Of a DNA stretch of 64,000 nt, positions 35,701-43,499 are shown piece by piece (the stretch's first letter is position 1; each line of letters opens with the position of its first letter). The stretch is from Onchidella celtica. Taxonomy: Eukaryota > Mollusca > Gastropoda > Systellommatophora > Onchidiidae. The notes under the pieces are model-generated. The model saw nothing but the letters and a program-made list of their open reading frames with translations, was not told the DNA's origin and made no database searches. The translations under genes were made by a program, and so were the position numbers. The stretch lies in the NCBI GenBank assembly GCA_963931925.1, contig OZ007571.1, positions 15,680,506 through 15,744,505 of the forward strand. The letters are read 5' to 3'.

Positions 35701-38700
35701 GTTGACATTGAAAAATGCTGGCATGAGCATGGTGATATCAAAGCACAACAACAACTTGCTTTGAAAACAGCTTGCAGTGGTAACTGGAGCGGATTGCTGC
35801 ACTTCATTGAGCTTGCAAATGTCATTGGGCGTCGACTTACGTCCGTTTACCCAAACACAAAAGGATTATGCTTAACGCTGCAGTTACTGTATAACAGAAC
35901 TCTCTCTTCTCAGAAAATTCAAATCTGGATGATGTAATTATTATGATTTGTGGTCCAGATTATGCACAGATTTTGCAGGTGTCTTCGAACCAAATCACTT
36001 TGTGCCATTAATAAAGGACGTGCCCTTGGATTCAGACGAGGAAATATTTGAGAAGACATTTACAGTTCTGGAACCAGTGCATTTGCCAGTCGTTGACAAT
36101 GAATGGGGTGATTGTCTCGTGCCTTTAAAGAGACTGAAAACTGATTTAAAAACAGGATACCTGGGCGCAGATTACTTCCTCCACCTGGGAAACAGATGAT
36201 GATATCCCCCTGAAAAAAAATTTAGATACATGCACACAGATTGATTCCTGCACCTGGGAAACTGATGATGATGTGGACACCAAAAAACTGTCTTTTCGGG
36301 CAGACCAAGGGCATGTCGCCTCTGCATGAAGCACAAGATAAGGACAAGAAGCGGCAAAGCAAAAGAAACGAGGGATGGGTGTCTACAGTGCCAGATTCAT
36401 TTGCACGAGGACTGTTTCTGGCAGTACATGTACCACGAAAAAGCGTGCAAGATCTCATCCTCTTCAAATCTTGTTGCCAAACGTGACGCCTTAGCTTCAC
36501 CCAAACGGACGATGCCATTGCAAAGTCAGCACGTTCCTCTACGCCATTTTCACGCCAGCCTGTTGTGACAACATCAGCCCGTTTATGCAGATCACCTCGA
36601 AAGCTAAAAGTCACTCGCGATGCCCAGTACTAGCACTGGCTTTCGAACGGTGATTGTGCTTTTTAATATTGGAAGACAATCAGTCAAATCAAGTTGATTT
36701 TGTTTTCTTCACTCAGTTCTTTCCATTGATGTTTGTCTACGACTGGTTATTCACCTATACAGTGTTTTTTCTTTGACAAACTTTCTACCTGATTATGATT
36801 TCCTTAAAAGTCGTACACATGCATTTTAAGGGCATTTTCTCATTTTTAGGGCTAAAATAAAAAATGACAATGTTGTCTCTTAGAAATCATCTTAAGAGTA
36901 ATAAGAGTTGAATACTTGTAATTCTCTGCAGTTTTTTTTTTCTTGTAGACTTGACAGGTAATCTTACTTGTCTGTGATTAAGCCCACAAGTGCTTAGAAA
37001 AAAAACTATGGAAACTCATTCCTACCAACAGCAGTACGTTGAGAAAGGGTGCCCAGGGTGGGAATGATTGATTGCATCTAGCTGTCTGTTATCTTATACT
37101 ATAATTGAGCTAGAGGTTGAACATGTAAGCAGCTAAACTTCACGACTACGACATAAAAAATGAAACTTGGTGTACTGCATCAATTTTTGACGAAGAGTTA
37201 CCTGGACACATTCATTTAAAATGAAAGCAGCCTTTAATATTATTTGTTTAAGAATGTTTGTCTTATATGTTTTTATGTACATCTATATCTAGACTCTATG
37301 TGTGAAAAGGCTGGCGATCTTAACAGTGCCTTACTGGAACATGTCTGAAACATTTTTATCACTCCCAGTCGGCTAACAGTCTATAGTACTTTGTATGGCG
37401 CTTTTAAACAATAAAACACGTATTTTTAGTGCTCCGTCTACTAGTCTGGAGTGGAATCTATAAGTATAATCCTGTAGTCTTCGTGTCTTTACAAATCTCT
37501 CCTCCAAACAGAATCTGTATGGTAATATTTAAGCAATGTTACACCCCGATGTGTCACCATTAAGCCTAAAGGCTGCCCGGGCACTCGCACAGCCTTCACG
37601 GGCGGGGAGGCTAGGGTGGCGATACGCTTTAGTACGGTCTGGCCAAATGAGACATGTATAAAATGGCGGAGATAAAAACGGCCAGAGCGTAACAAAGCGG
37701 ATTTTTTTTATCCCTCTTTAAAAGTTAATAACCACATTCAGGGTAAAGACACTGTCTTTAAATTTAAAACCAGGTGTCACCAACCACTTTTTAATGCATA
37801 CACGGAATTATAAACAAATTCATTGAAAAGGAACGAAACAAGAAATAGTTTTCAAATCCTACCATTTGCACAACGTGCAGTGGAAAGCAGGAAAAGCTTC
37901 AACACGGATACTTTGAGTCTTCGCACATCAGTTTCTATGAAACTTACATTCATAAAATTAAGCATGCACTTAGAACATGTATTAATGAGTGCCTCGTGTG
38001 AATTTCGGGCTGATTGAAGGAACAATCGTTCTGTTACAGCGTTCAGCAAAAGTGCAAAACAGACAAATCGGCCGGCCAAACGACACCCCGTTCCATAATG
38101 TAAACACTGGCTGTGGTAGTACATTACGCTTTTATACGGTACGGCCGCAAGAATGTGGCTTTTTTTGAAGACGCTGGCCGGACAAAGGATATGGACATTC
38201 CATATGAGTGTGTGAAAATTATTACTAACAATCTCGACATGACTTGACTGTTGGGGATTCTGAGCAATTCCCCTTGTTAAAAAAACTCACCCTATCAAAT
38301 TGGTACAGTTCTTCTTTCCTGTCATGATCCACATTGGACAGCTGATATCTCGGTGCTTGTAACCAACGATCCCTTGTCCTGGTCCGGTTGCTAATTACCA
38401 GGTCAGGGTTGTGTGAATAAAGGGTTGGGAATGAACCACCTTTGCAATAGGGATCTGCTGAGCTGTTGAGAACTGATGATCTGTAGTCCTGAAAATATTT
38501 TGCTGTCTGATTGCCATAAGTTTCCCCGTAATCAAACTTAGTTGTTGGGCAGTGACCTCGATACCTGAAATACACAAGAATTAGTACGTAAAATATCTTT
38601 ATAAATGGCTCTCATACACATATGTCTGATGAAATCTCATGCAAGATATTAAATAAAAAATCCTTAATCAAAACTTTAAAAAAAAATCTACTTAGAATGT

Positions 38701-39920
38701 CACTGCAAGATGCTAAAATGAGATGTGCCAAAGTCTCAGATTTTTTTTTCCTATACAGTATATGAAATGGATTTTGAGTCAGTCACATTTATTTTAGAAA
38801 AAAATGTGCACATTCCTTTCTATGCAGGCATTACTTGCAACAAATCTCTATGTCTGTTTGCAAGGGAATGTGACAGGCTTGATCGGGAACAGACAAGATG
38901 CTCATGAGTTCGACTTCTTCTTATAAATGAACAATCCATTCTAAAAAATTAAGAACTCCACTTCCCCCACCTCATTTATAAATCCTTCAATAACATATCA
39001 CTAATCCAAGGAAAGCCCTATATCTTATAGTTTCATTTTCATGTACACGTAGTTGATGCTATGTCTACAATTCCAAATTGTGGGCAAATTTAACTTGGCT
39101 TAATCCAATCTGAGATTACTGCAGCAGCTGCTAAACAAAACCAAGATTTACCAAATACATTGCTTGGGTCTGAAAATGGCAGCAAATATTCTTTTTAGTG
39201 GCTGTTGTTATAAGTACAGTACGTGTGTATGCATCCCAAGTGTTTTGTACTGGGGCGCATACGCATACATACCTGTCCCTAACCCCGTCCTTATCCTCAA
39301 CCCTAAATCTTATCGAATCCCTAACTCCTTCAAACAGGAGGAAAACAAAAGAAAATCTGAAAGAGTAATTAATCAAGGCCGTTGTTAGGAGTATTTCGGG
39401 GGAAGTTCTCTAGCTCTGAAGACAAAAAAGGCTTTAATTAAAGTATGTATGTCGTATCCCTAGAGCAAAAAAACTTGGCGCTACAACATTCTATATATTT
39501 AGCATTCAGTCCGTGTATTAGATGAATAAAAACCACAGTATTGGCTACATACTTTTGTACTTACTCTCACTGATGCTGAAAACATTAAATTCAATTATTA
39601 CGTCACTAAAGATCGCCAAAATTTAAGGTAGGGCCTACTGAAGTTGAAAAATAAAACCTATGGAAGACGTATTAGATTATTCATCTACTTTGTTTCTTTA
39701 CTGAAAAAGATGTTAATTATGAAGTAAATTTATACTGGTGTTTGCCATCGTCCCATGAATACTCAGCGTGACAGGATGACATGATAATCACATTTTCTTT
39801 CTAACATTAATAGGCCCACAACAAATGTCACATTATTAGGCCTACGTACCCAGGCATAAATCTCGGTGGTATGTAGGTAGCATTGTTAGTTGTTATCAAG
39901 GTACCAGCTGCCCGCGACAT
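26580..39920 (-). CDS. CIMIP2C: Ciliary microtubule inner protein 2C (complete)
   Basis: Also known as FAM166C/C2orf70. The family binds inside the doublet microtubules of motile cilia and flagella. Four minus-strand exons, 39850-39920, 38291-38564, 30748-30860 and 26580-26727, join in frame to exactly 201 residues, the length of the human protein. It starts [19 protein letters not shown]. Exon 2 holds the core [32 protein letters not shown] and TRDRWL motifs. Exon 3 gives [16 protein letters not shown], and the last exon ends [11 protein letters not shown], like the human KRD.YFEFR tail. Introns are GT-AG and phases agree (2, 0, 2). The 7.4-kb second intron contains a full-length RTE and the OTU element. 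The last exon is the least certain because its N-terminal half is weakly conserved. An RFX-type X-box candidate lies 294 bp upstream of the ATG. Confidence 0.9.
26728..30747 (-). other. CIMIP2C intron 3
   Basis: AT-rich, without recognisable coding sequence or mobile elements. A possible alternative exon near 28850-28900 was considered and rejected on phase. Confidence 0.5.
30748..30860 (-). CDS. CIMIP2C: CIMIP2C exon 3
   Basis: The acceptor GCTTTTAG ends at 30861 and the donor is GTGAGT. Encodes [20 protein letters not shown] then [17 protein letters not shown]; the human counterpart reads 'QQHRKYYQDKTGTVPRV'. Ends in phase 2. Confidence 0.9.
31228..34493 (+). mobile_element. Full-length RTE-clade LINE with perfect 11-bp target-site duplication
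   Basis: The element body 31239-34482 (3,244 bp) is flanked by identical TAAGATCATAA at 31228-31238 and 34483-34493. The 5' UTR is about 240 bp and contains GTCGTAAGAGGCGACTAA, a word I associate with RTE elements. It has one long ORF and a very short 3' UTR of about 20 bp ending in a (GAT)n tail, all typical of RTE. Its length matches full-length members, and no frameshift or stop interrupts the ORF. It sits in CIMIP2C intron 2 in antisense orientation. Perfect TSDs plus an intact ORF point to recent insertion. Confidence 0.9.
31480..34461 (+). CDS. RTE-type APE endonuclease / reverse transcriptase
   Basis: 993 residues from the first in-frame ATG (31480); the frame is open from 31327, but upstream codons lack an ATG. 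The enzyme nicks target DNA and copies its own RNA onto the nick. An APE-type endonuclease occupies roughly residues 25-265: ASWNVRS (N29), SETRW (E58), YAPT, GDANAK (D167, N169) and GSDHH (D262, H263) are all present. The reverse transcriptase spans about 450-760: [28 protein letters not shown] (D637), [10 protein letters not shown] and FADD (D739, D740) are complete. The C-terminal region LLYGCETW ... [11 protein letters not shown] ... GRPRGTWRR is the usual RTE tail. All catalytic residues I could check are intact, so the product is plausibly active. There is no separate ORF1, as expected in this clade. Confidence 0.93.
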   Translation: MKDNGQSRKDATGPTAPSSSKSLRIASWNVRSMYEAGKSAQVTMEMRRYRLHILGVSETRWIQSGLKQLNTGEKILYSGREDKKHTEGVAIILSKHAQRSLRGWEPYGRRIILASFTTKNKNINMNIVQIYAPTNEATDEDKDDFYNQLQEIVDTLPRKDVNIIMGDANAKIGQDNTGYEDIMGCNGLGQMNENGERFASFCAFNSYVIGGSVFPHKRIHKATWISPDGVTENQIDHFCITRRFRRSLEDVIVQRGADVGSDHHMLLARLKLRLKKQGTRAGTKRRKFQVSLLDGDKKEEFQLTLRNRFKPLVDLEETVDLETHWAKVKGVFTSTCQDVIGEKKVEHKEWISQKSLDLIRIRRDLKERVNASRTRSSRVGNQEEYRASAKEVKKSIKKDKEEFIGMLAEKAEKAATGGHMRILYQTTKTLAGKYGKPEVPVKDYNRKAIFGKEAQAKRWIEHFNSLLNRPPPSNPPDILPARNDLPISCDPPTKAEINDAIKQLNRGKAAGPDQIPPEALKADAAGAAEGLHSLFSRIWIGGKFPKDWKEGHLVKLPKKGDLSNCSNYRGITLLSIPGKVFNRIILKRIQNATDQKLREEQAGFRSNRSTTDQIATLRIIVEQSLEWNSQLIVNFLDYEKAFDSIDRETLWRILRHYGIPEKMVNLIKSMYEGTSCRVVHDGELTDSFDIKTGVRQGCLLSPFLFILVIDWLMKETTSGGRNGIQWTPWTQLDDLDFADDLALLSHTHDQMQAKTTALNKISESIGLRIHPAKSKVLKIVAPLSEQVTVGDQPLEDVESFCYLGSIIDNKGGTEAEVKARIGKAQAAFTSLSKIWRTKDISLKTKLRIFNSTVKSVLLYGCETWNASQACLKRIQVFINRCLRKLLKIRWTDKVSNEIVWKRTRQSPVREEIGRRRWRWIGHTLRRPGNSITKKVLDWNPQGKRSRGRPRGTWRRARENDVQRSGKTWNNVKRLAHDREGWKVFVGGLYPDPG
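34628..34884. repeat. Left cluster of 23-bp motif (6 copies)
   Basis: Consensus in two parts: GCCGnACCGTA then nnAAAGCGTAAT. Plus-strand copies lie at 34628-34650, 34696-34718 and 34741-34763; minus-strand copies at 34776-34798, 34818-34840 and 34862-34884. The first three point rightward and the last three leftward, so the cluster is itself symmetrical. Each copy departs from consensus at a few positions. The arrangement suggests a protein-binding array rather than a simple tandem repeat. Confidence 0.75.
35271..36570 (+). pseudogene. OTU-type protease / zinc-finger protein, frameshifted
   Basis: Pieces in all three frames form one divergent protein. A plausible exon starts after TTTCTCCAG at 35270. 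It gives [20 protein letters not shown], with the OTU nucleophile Cys at 35496-35498. After a frameshift near 35590 it continues [13 protein letters not shown] ... [18 protein letters not shown] ... SVYPNT. After another shift near 35940 it gives [11 protein letters not shown], with the OTU-type His at 35996-35998. An acidic linker repeats STWETDDD and SCTWETDDD near 36180 and 36250. Last comes a finger CRLC-x(16)-GCLQC-x4-H-x2-CF-x5-H (36314 on), like the Cys-rich tail of piggyBac transposases. The OTU part resembles vertnin-like proteins of invertebrate genomes. At least four frame changes make it a pseudogene unless some are introns. Confidence 0.65.
36615..37620 (+). other. Non-coding 3' part of the OTU element
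   Basis: No coding sequence. Contains an AATAAA near 36857 that could have served as a poly(A) signal for the OTU gene. The rest is AT-rich, apart from a GC-rich patch at 37575-37620. Confidence 0.35.
37621..38145. repeat. Right cluster of 23-bp motif (3 copies)
   Basis: Copies of the same motif as at 34.6-34.9 kb: minus strand 37621-37643 (GCCAGACCGTA / CTAAAGCGTATC), plus strand 37681-37703 (one substitution in the ACCG core), and minus strand 38123-38145 (GCCGTACCGTA / TAAAAGCGTAAT). Sparser than the left cluster. CIMIP2C exon 2 begins only about 150 bp beyond. Confidence 0.7.
38291..38564 (-). CDS. CIMIP2C: CIMIP2C exon 2
   Basis: The acceptor TATTTCAG ends at 38565 and the donor is GTGAGT. 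Encodes the conserved core of the protein from [17 protein letters not shown] to EELYQFDR, including [16 protein letters not shown] and TRDRWL. It is the strongest single match in the gene. Confidence 0.93.
39199..39415 (+). repeat. Dispersed repeat family, copy C
   Basis: Same family as 828-1050: CCAAGTGTTTTG, GCGCATACGCATACATACC, then AAATCTTATCGAATCCCTAA, AGGAGGAAAACAAAAGAAAA and TATTTCGGG. It lies in CIMIP2C intron 1. Confidence 0.6.
39850..39920 (-). CDS. CIMIP2C: CIMIP2C exon 1
   Basis: ATG at 39918-39920, donor GTACGT after 39850. Encodes [19 protein letters not shown] then RFMPG; the human protein starts MASRSAGTLLTEFNAAYVPP. Ends in phase 2 and joins exon 2 to complete GYRGH. Confidence 0.92.
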
Positions 39921-40213
39921 TTTGAAGCTTTTCCTCAACTGGAAATGACTCCCTCAGGTTTCAACTTCAGAACCACTGCAACACTTCAGTGATTTGTGTT
40001 TACGCCCAGCCGAATCACTCCTCTCTGCAAGGCGACCAGTACAATGGTGCTGACTCGTGTTGGAAACAGAAATAAAACAATAAAGAATAATGAAATTCAA
40101 GCCGTGATTTTTATTCTTAATAATATTAAATGTGGGCTGTCAAAATGAACCAAAAGTTGTCAATAACAAAAGAAAAAACTGAAGTCCCGACAGTTCTGGC
40201 GGATAAATGTACC

Positions 40214-40226
40214 GTTGCTTAGTGAC
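40214..40226. promoter_or_regulatory. Candidate RFX X-box between CIMIP2C and a divergent candidate exon
   Basis: GTTGCTTAGTGAC fits the X-box pattern RYYNYY-N-RRNRAC on both strands. It lies 294 bp upstream of the CIMIP2C start. X-boxes bound by RFX factors drive ciliary genes, which fits the gene. The consensus is loose, so a chance match within a few hundred bases is not rare. Confidence 0.35.
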
Positions 40227-40332
40227 AGGCTACAATAATATCTTTCTTATAAAAGAGCGAATACTTTCCCTTGCTCCAAATAAGAGAGTAATCTAATCTT
40301 TACGTTCAGCTGTTTTGTTTTGCAACAATAGT

Positions 40333-40489
40333 ATGCGGAAACGCCAGAAATTGATGTCTGTTGACATACATAGGCCTACCTGGCGAAAACTTAAATCATG
40401 GCCCTCCATTATCCGTACAGTAAAAGATTACGAACAGAGTCTACCTCCAGCTTTTGCTGAAATTTTGACAAATCAGACCGCATGTTTGG
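40333..40489 (+). CDS. Candidate first coding exon of an unidentified divergent gene
   Basis: An ATG opens a frame MRKRQKLMSVDIHRPTWRKL ... SLPPAFAEILTNQTACL that runs to a GTAGGC donor-like site; without splicing it continues a few codons to a stop. I recognise no family. It is head-to-head with CIMIP2C, with 412 bp between start codons. A missing follow-on exon and lack of homology keep this weak. Confidence 0.25.
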
Positions 40490-42917
40490 GTAGGCTATTG
40501 GGCACAGAGCTCTTTCTATATCTATAGAACTCTGTGGTAACGGGTATTTGGATGCGTAGGAGCAGGAAACAGCGAGAAATGGTAACCACACACACACAAA
40601 AAAAAATGAAGTAAAGCAAATGAACAAATAAATGAAAACATAGGATTAGGAAAGCAGGAAATGATAGTCTAAAAACTTGCATATATATATTATATATATA
40701 TATTATATATATATATATATATCTCCAAGTGTAATTCCTGCCAGACAGAAATGTTGAACCACACACGATAGTTTAAAACTAATAATCGCTTTTCACTTAT
40801 TTCACTACTGTCGTAAAAGTACAACACGATCGAAGTTCCAACTTCTACAGAAAACTCATCAAAATGCTGCAGATTCTTACAGTAGCAAGCATGATCACCC
40901 AAATCAACACTGAGAAGTAATTAATTCATAATACAAATACTGATCTTTCTAAGACTAATCTAATGGATTATACAACTGAAACATATAGAAGCTGAAAAGG
41001 AAAGACAGACAGATGGGCAAATGCACAGATAGATAGACAGACAGACAGACAGGCAAGCGGACAGACTTATAGACAGACAGACAGGCAGGTGATTAGGAAG
41101 GTGGGTAGGCAGGTAGGTAGGTAGGCAGACAGACAAACATATGGATGGATGGATGGATGAGATAACTGACGGTCAAACGACCGAAGAGCTAGGAAGAGAG
41201 AATTAGAACGAATAAAGAAAATGGCAACTATAAGTTCACAAGACTGACCCTACTTGGTATCAAATTCAATGGGAAGCTTTAAAGAATCATGAACATTTCT
41301 TGGGAATAAGTGAAATGGTACAAGAAAAAGAAAAACAAACTAGAGGAGATTTACTTAAAAGGAGCTGAAATGAGAAAATGTCTGTATCTTCCCTCTTCAA
41401 AGAGAAAAGACACAGACTACCCACCAGATTCTTGCATCGATGAAGTGGCGATCTACTTATTCAAGTATGTGATCGATGAGGGATCGAAGTAAGAATCTCG
41501 TGCTTAGATATTTCTCAGGCCGACGTCAAGGCCATCCGTAAGGTACAAACGCTCGATTTTGGCAATTTTTTTACCACTCCCCACCCCTTTATCTTATCGT
41601 CTTATTGGGCTCATGGGGTGTGGGGGTGTGGGATGTGTGCGGACGGTCATTAGAATGATGTATGATAAAGCCTAGAGGTTCTAAAACTTTTAAGCGGCAC
41701 ATTGCATGGACTATCTACGTGTCTGTTTCTTACAACCTACTTTGTTGAAAAAATAAGATAAATAATTAATATAAATACATGTTATAAACTTTTAGATCAC
41801 CAGTACATAATATACTATGTATTTGAAAAACGTAGGTCCGCTACCCAGAAGCAATCGTTTTCCCCTACCAATGCAGACTTCCCAGAAGATATCTTTAGAC
41901 TTACTTACACCCCGGAGACAACCTTTCTCCCCAACCCACCTCTTCCCCTCCCATCGCTGAGCATACGTGCGCTAAGGGCGACTCCTGATAACAAGTCAAA
42001 TTAGCATATAGGCGTGGAGTTAAGAAATTTCTGCCCCTTCATCGTGGTAAATCGTGTTGACTTCCCTTAATCCTTTATTACCCACACAAAGGCCGCCTTA
42101 TCCAAAACGTCCTGAAACACGCAAAAAGTGACTTAAAATGATCATTTAAACCAGGGGTTCCCTACTTGTGCTTAATTTACCCACAGGGGATACATTTCGC
42201 CTACCTTTGGGATAAATTGGCTGATTATGGATTTGTGCAGTTTTTAAATTTTTTTTATTATTATTATTCTCCCCCCCCCCCCCCCCCCGCCCCTCCCCCC
42301 CCACCACCACCAAAAAAAAAACAACAACACCCAGAAGTTGTAACGAAAATTTGAAGTAGGCTTACTTGTGAAAAAAAAATGCACTTTTTTTCTTTCTGTC
42401 GTTTTGGACTCAATTATCTGTAGATTACACTTCCTAATTACCGCGTTGCCAGTGTAGTTGTCTAACTCAGAGAGAAATAACTTTGGAAAAACGAAAAGTG
42501 GAACAAGATATCCCTATACAAAAATTAGGCTATATTTGTCTCTCGTATGATTAAATTTTTTCTCATATGCTTAACGGATTAATTATTAGGTTATATCTCA
42601 TATGCATAACTAATTAATTATTATGTTCTATAATAGCCTTCCTACCCCAGCCCAGTTCCCCTGTATTTTCGAGTAAATTTCGGTTACTTTGATGAACTGA
42701 ACGCAATAGGACGGAGGTACATATACTGCCAAAAAGTTGCCAAAGGTAAACGGGACGAAAACGATTGGGAACCTCTGATATAAATGATAAATAAAATACA
42801 TACCACGAAAACCTACTGTTGATAAAATAGAAGGTGTTCCAAACATGGAACATTGATAGAAGGGTGACATATCTCAGTTATGAACACTTAGTTTTGGATT
42901 GTGAAATTTTGACATTT
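40490..42917. other. Gene-poor region with simple repeats
   Basis: No gene seen. Contains (AT)n at 40679-40722, mixed tetranucleotide repeats GACA/GGTA/GGAT at 41035-41160, and a C-run at 42271-42300. Nothing else recognised. Confidence 0.5.
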
Positions 42918-43190
42918 GTAGCGTGTGGCGTTCGTAATAATCCATTGTGTGGATTTTAAAAGGAAGCGTTAGCTTTCAATAGTTTACTCAATCTGGCAGG
43001 AGAAGAGGATTAAATTCTGGATAGTTGTAGCGTATAATGGCTGTAATAATCCATTGTGTGGATGTTAAAAGGAAATGCCAGATTTCACTGGATTACTCGT
43101 TCTGGCAGGACGAGAGGGTTAAATTCCGTTTGGTTGTAGTGTAAAATGGCCATAGTAATCCATAGTGAGGATTTTAAAAAGAAGCACAAT
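42918..43190. repeat. Tandem repeat, 109-bp unit, 2.5 copies
   Basis: Units start at 42918, 43027 and 43136, spaced exactly 109 bp. Each opens with GTAGnGT then TAATCCATnGTGnGGAT, followed in the first two units by TCTGGCAGGA. The third unit is cut near 43190. Copies differ by scattered substitutions, so the duplication is not recent. Confidence 0.85.
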
Positions 43191-43339
43191 CGTAGCTCTC
43201 AGTGTCTTGACCTTTCTGACAGGTAATTATCTGCCAGTCTGAGTGTGATCTGAAGAATTTTATTGCTTTTCTTTTTAAGCTCACCCGTTCACTTTCTACT
43301 CTGATAACAGCAACAACAACACTTCTATAGTCAGACCCG

Positions 43340-43377
43340 TCCGTGTGCACACACACGCACACGCACACACACACACG

Positions 43378-43408
<31 letters not shown>
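43340..43408. repeat. (CA)n microsatellite
   Basis: About 70 bp of CACA with a few CG interruptions. A poly-G run follows at 43472-43490. Confidence 0.95.
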
Positions 43409-43412
<4 letters not shown>

Positions 43413-43499
43413 GCTATCTGAATAAAAATCCTTGATTGCAAATTTTACCGGCGAAGGAATAATTATTATGTCGGGGGGGGGGGGGGGGGGAGTAACGAA

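Larger units (their letters stand above)
34613..38193 (+). mobile_element. Candidate DNA transposon carrying an OTU/zinc-finger gene, with clustered 23-bp motifs at both ends
   Basis: The segment holds a decayed OTU-type gene (35271-36570) between two clusters of a 23-bp motif: six copies at 34628-34884 and three at 37621-38145. Short inverted words CATATCCT (34613-34620) and AGGATATG (38186-38193) might be the outer ends, but no clear target-site duplication was seen. Clustered subterminal motifs in both orientations are a habit of some DNA transposon superfamilies (for example KDZ or hAT-like groups), where they bind transposase. No transposase core is present, so it would be non-autonomous or a relic. 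Boundaries are approximate and the class is unknown. Confidence 0.45.

Noticed and set aside
36222-36614. 130-codon minus-strand frame opposite the OTU gene
   Set aside because: It is the antisense shadow of the zinc-finger region; the plus-strand cysteine pattern explains the sequence.
41035-41160. CRISPR-like regular repeats
   Set aside because: Tetranucleotide microsatellite drift (GACA, GGTA, GGAT) in a eukaryotic genome; no spacers.
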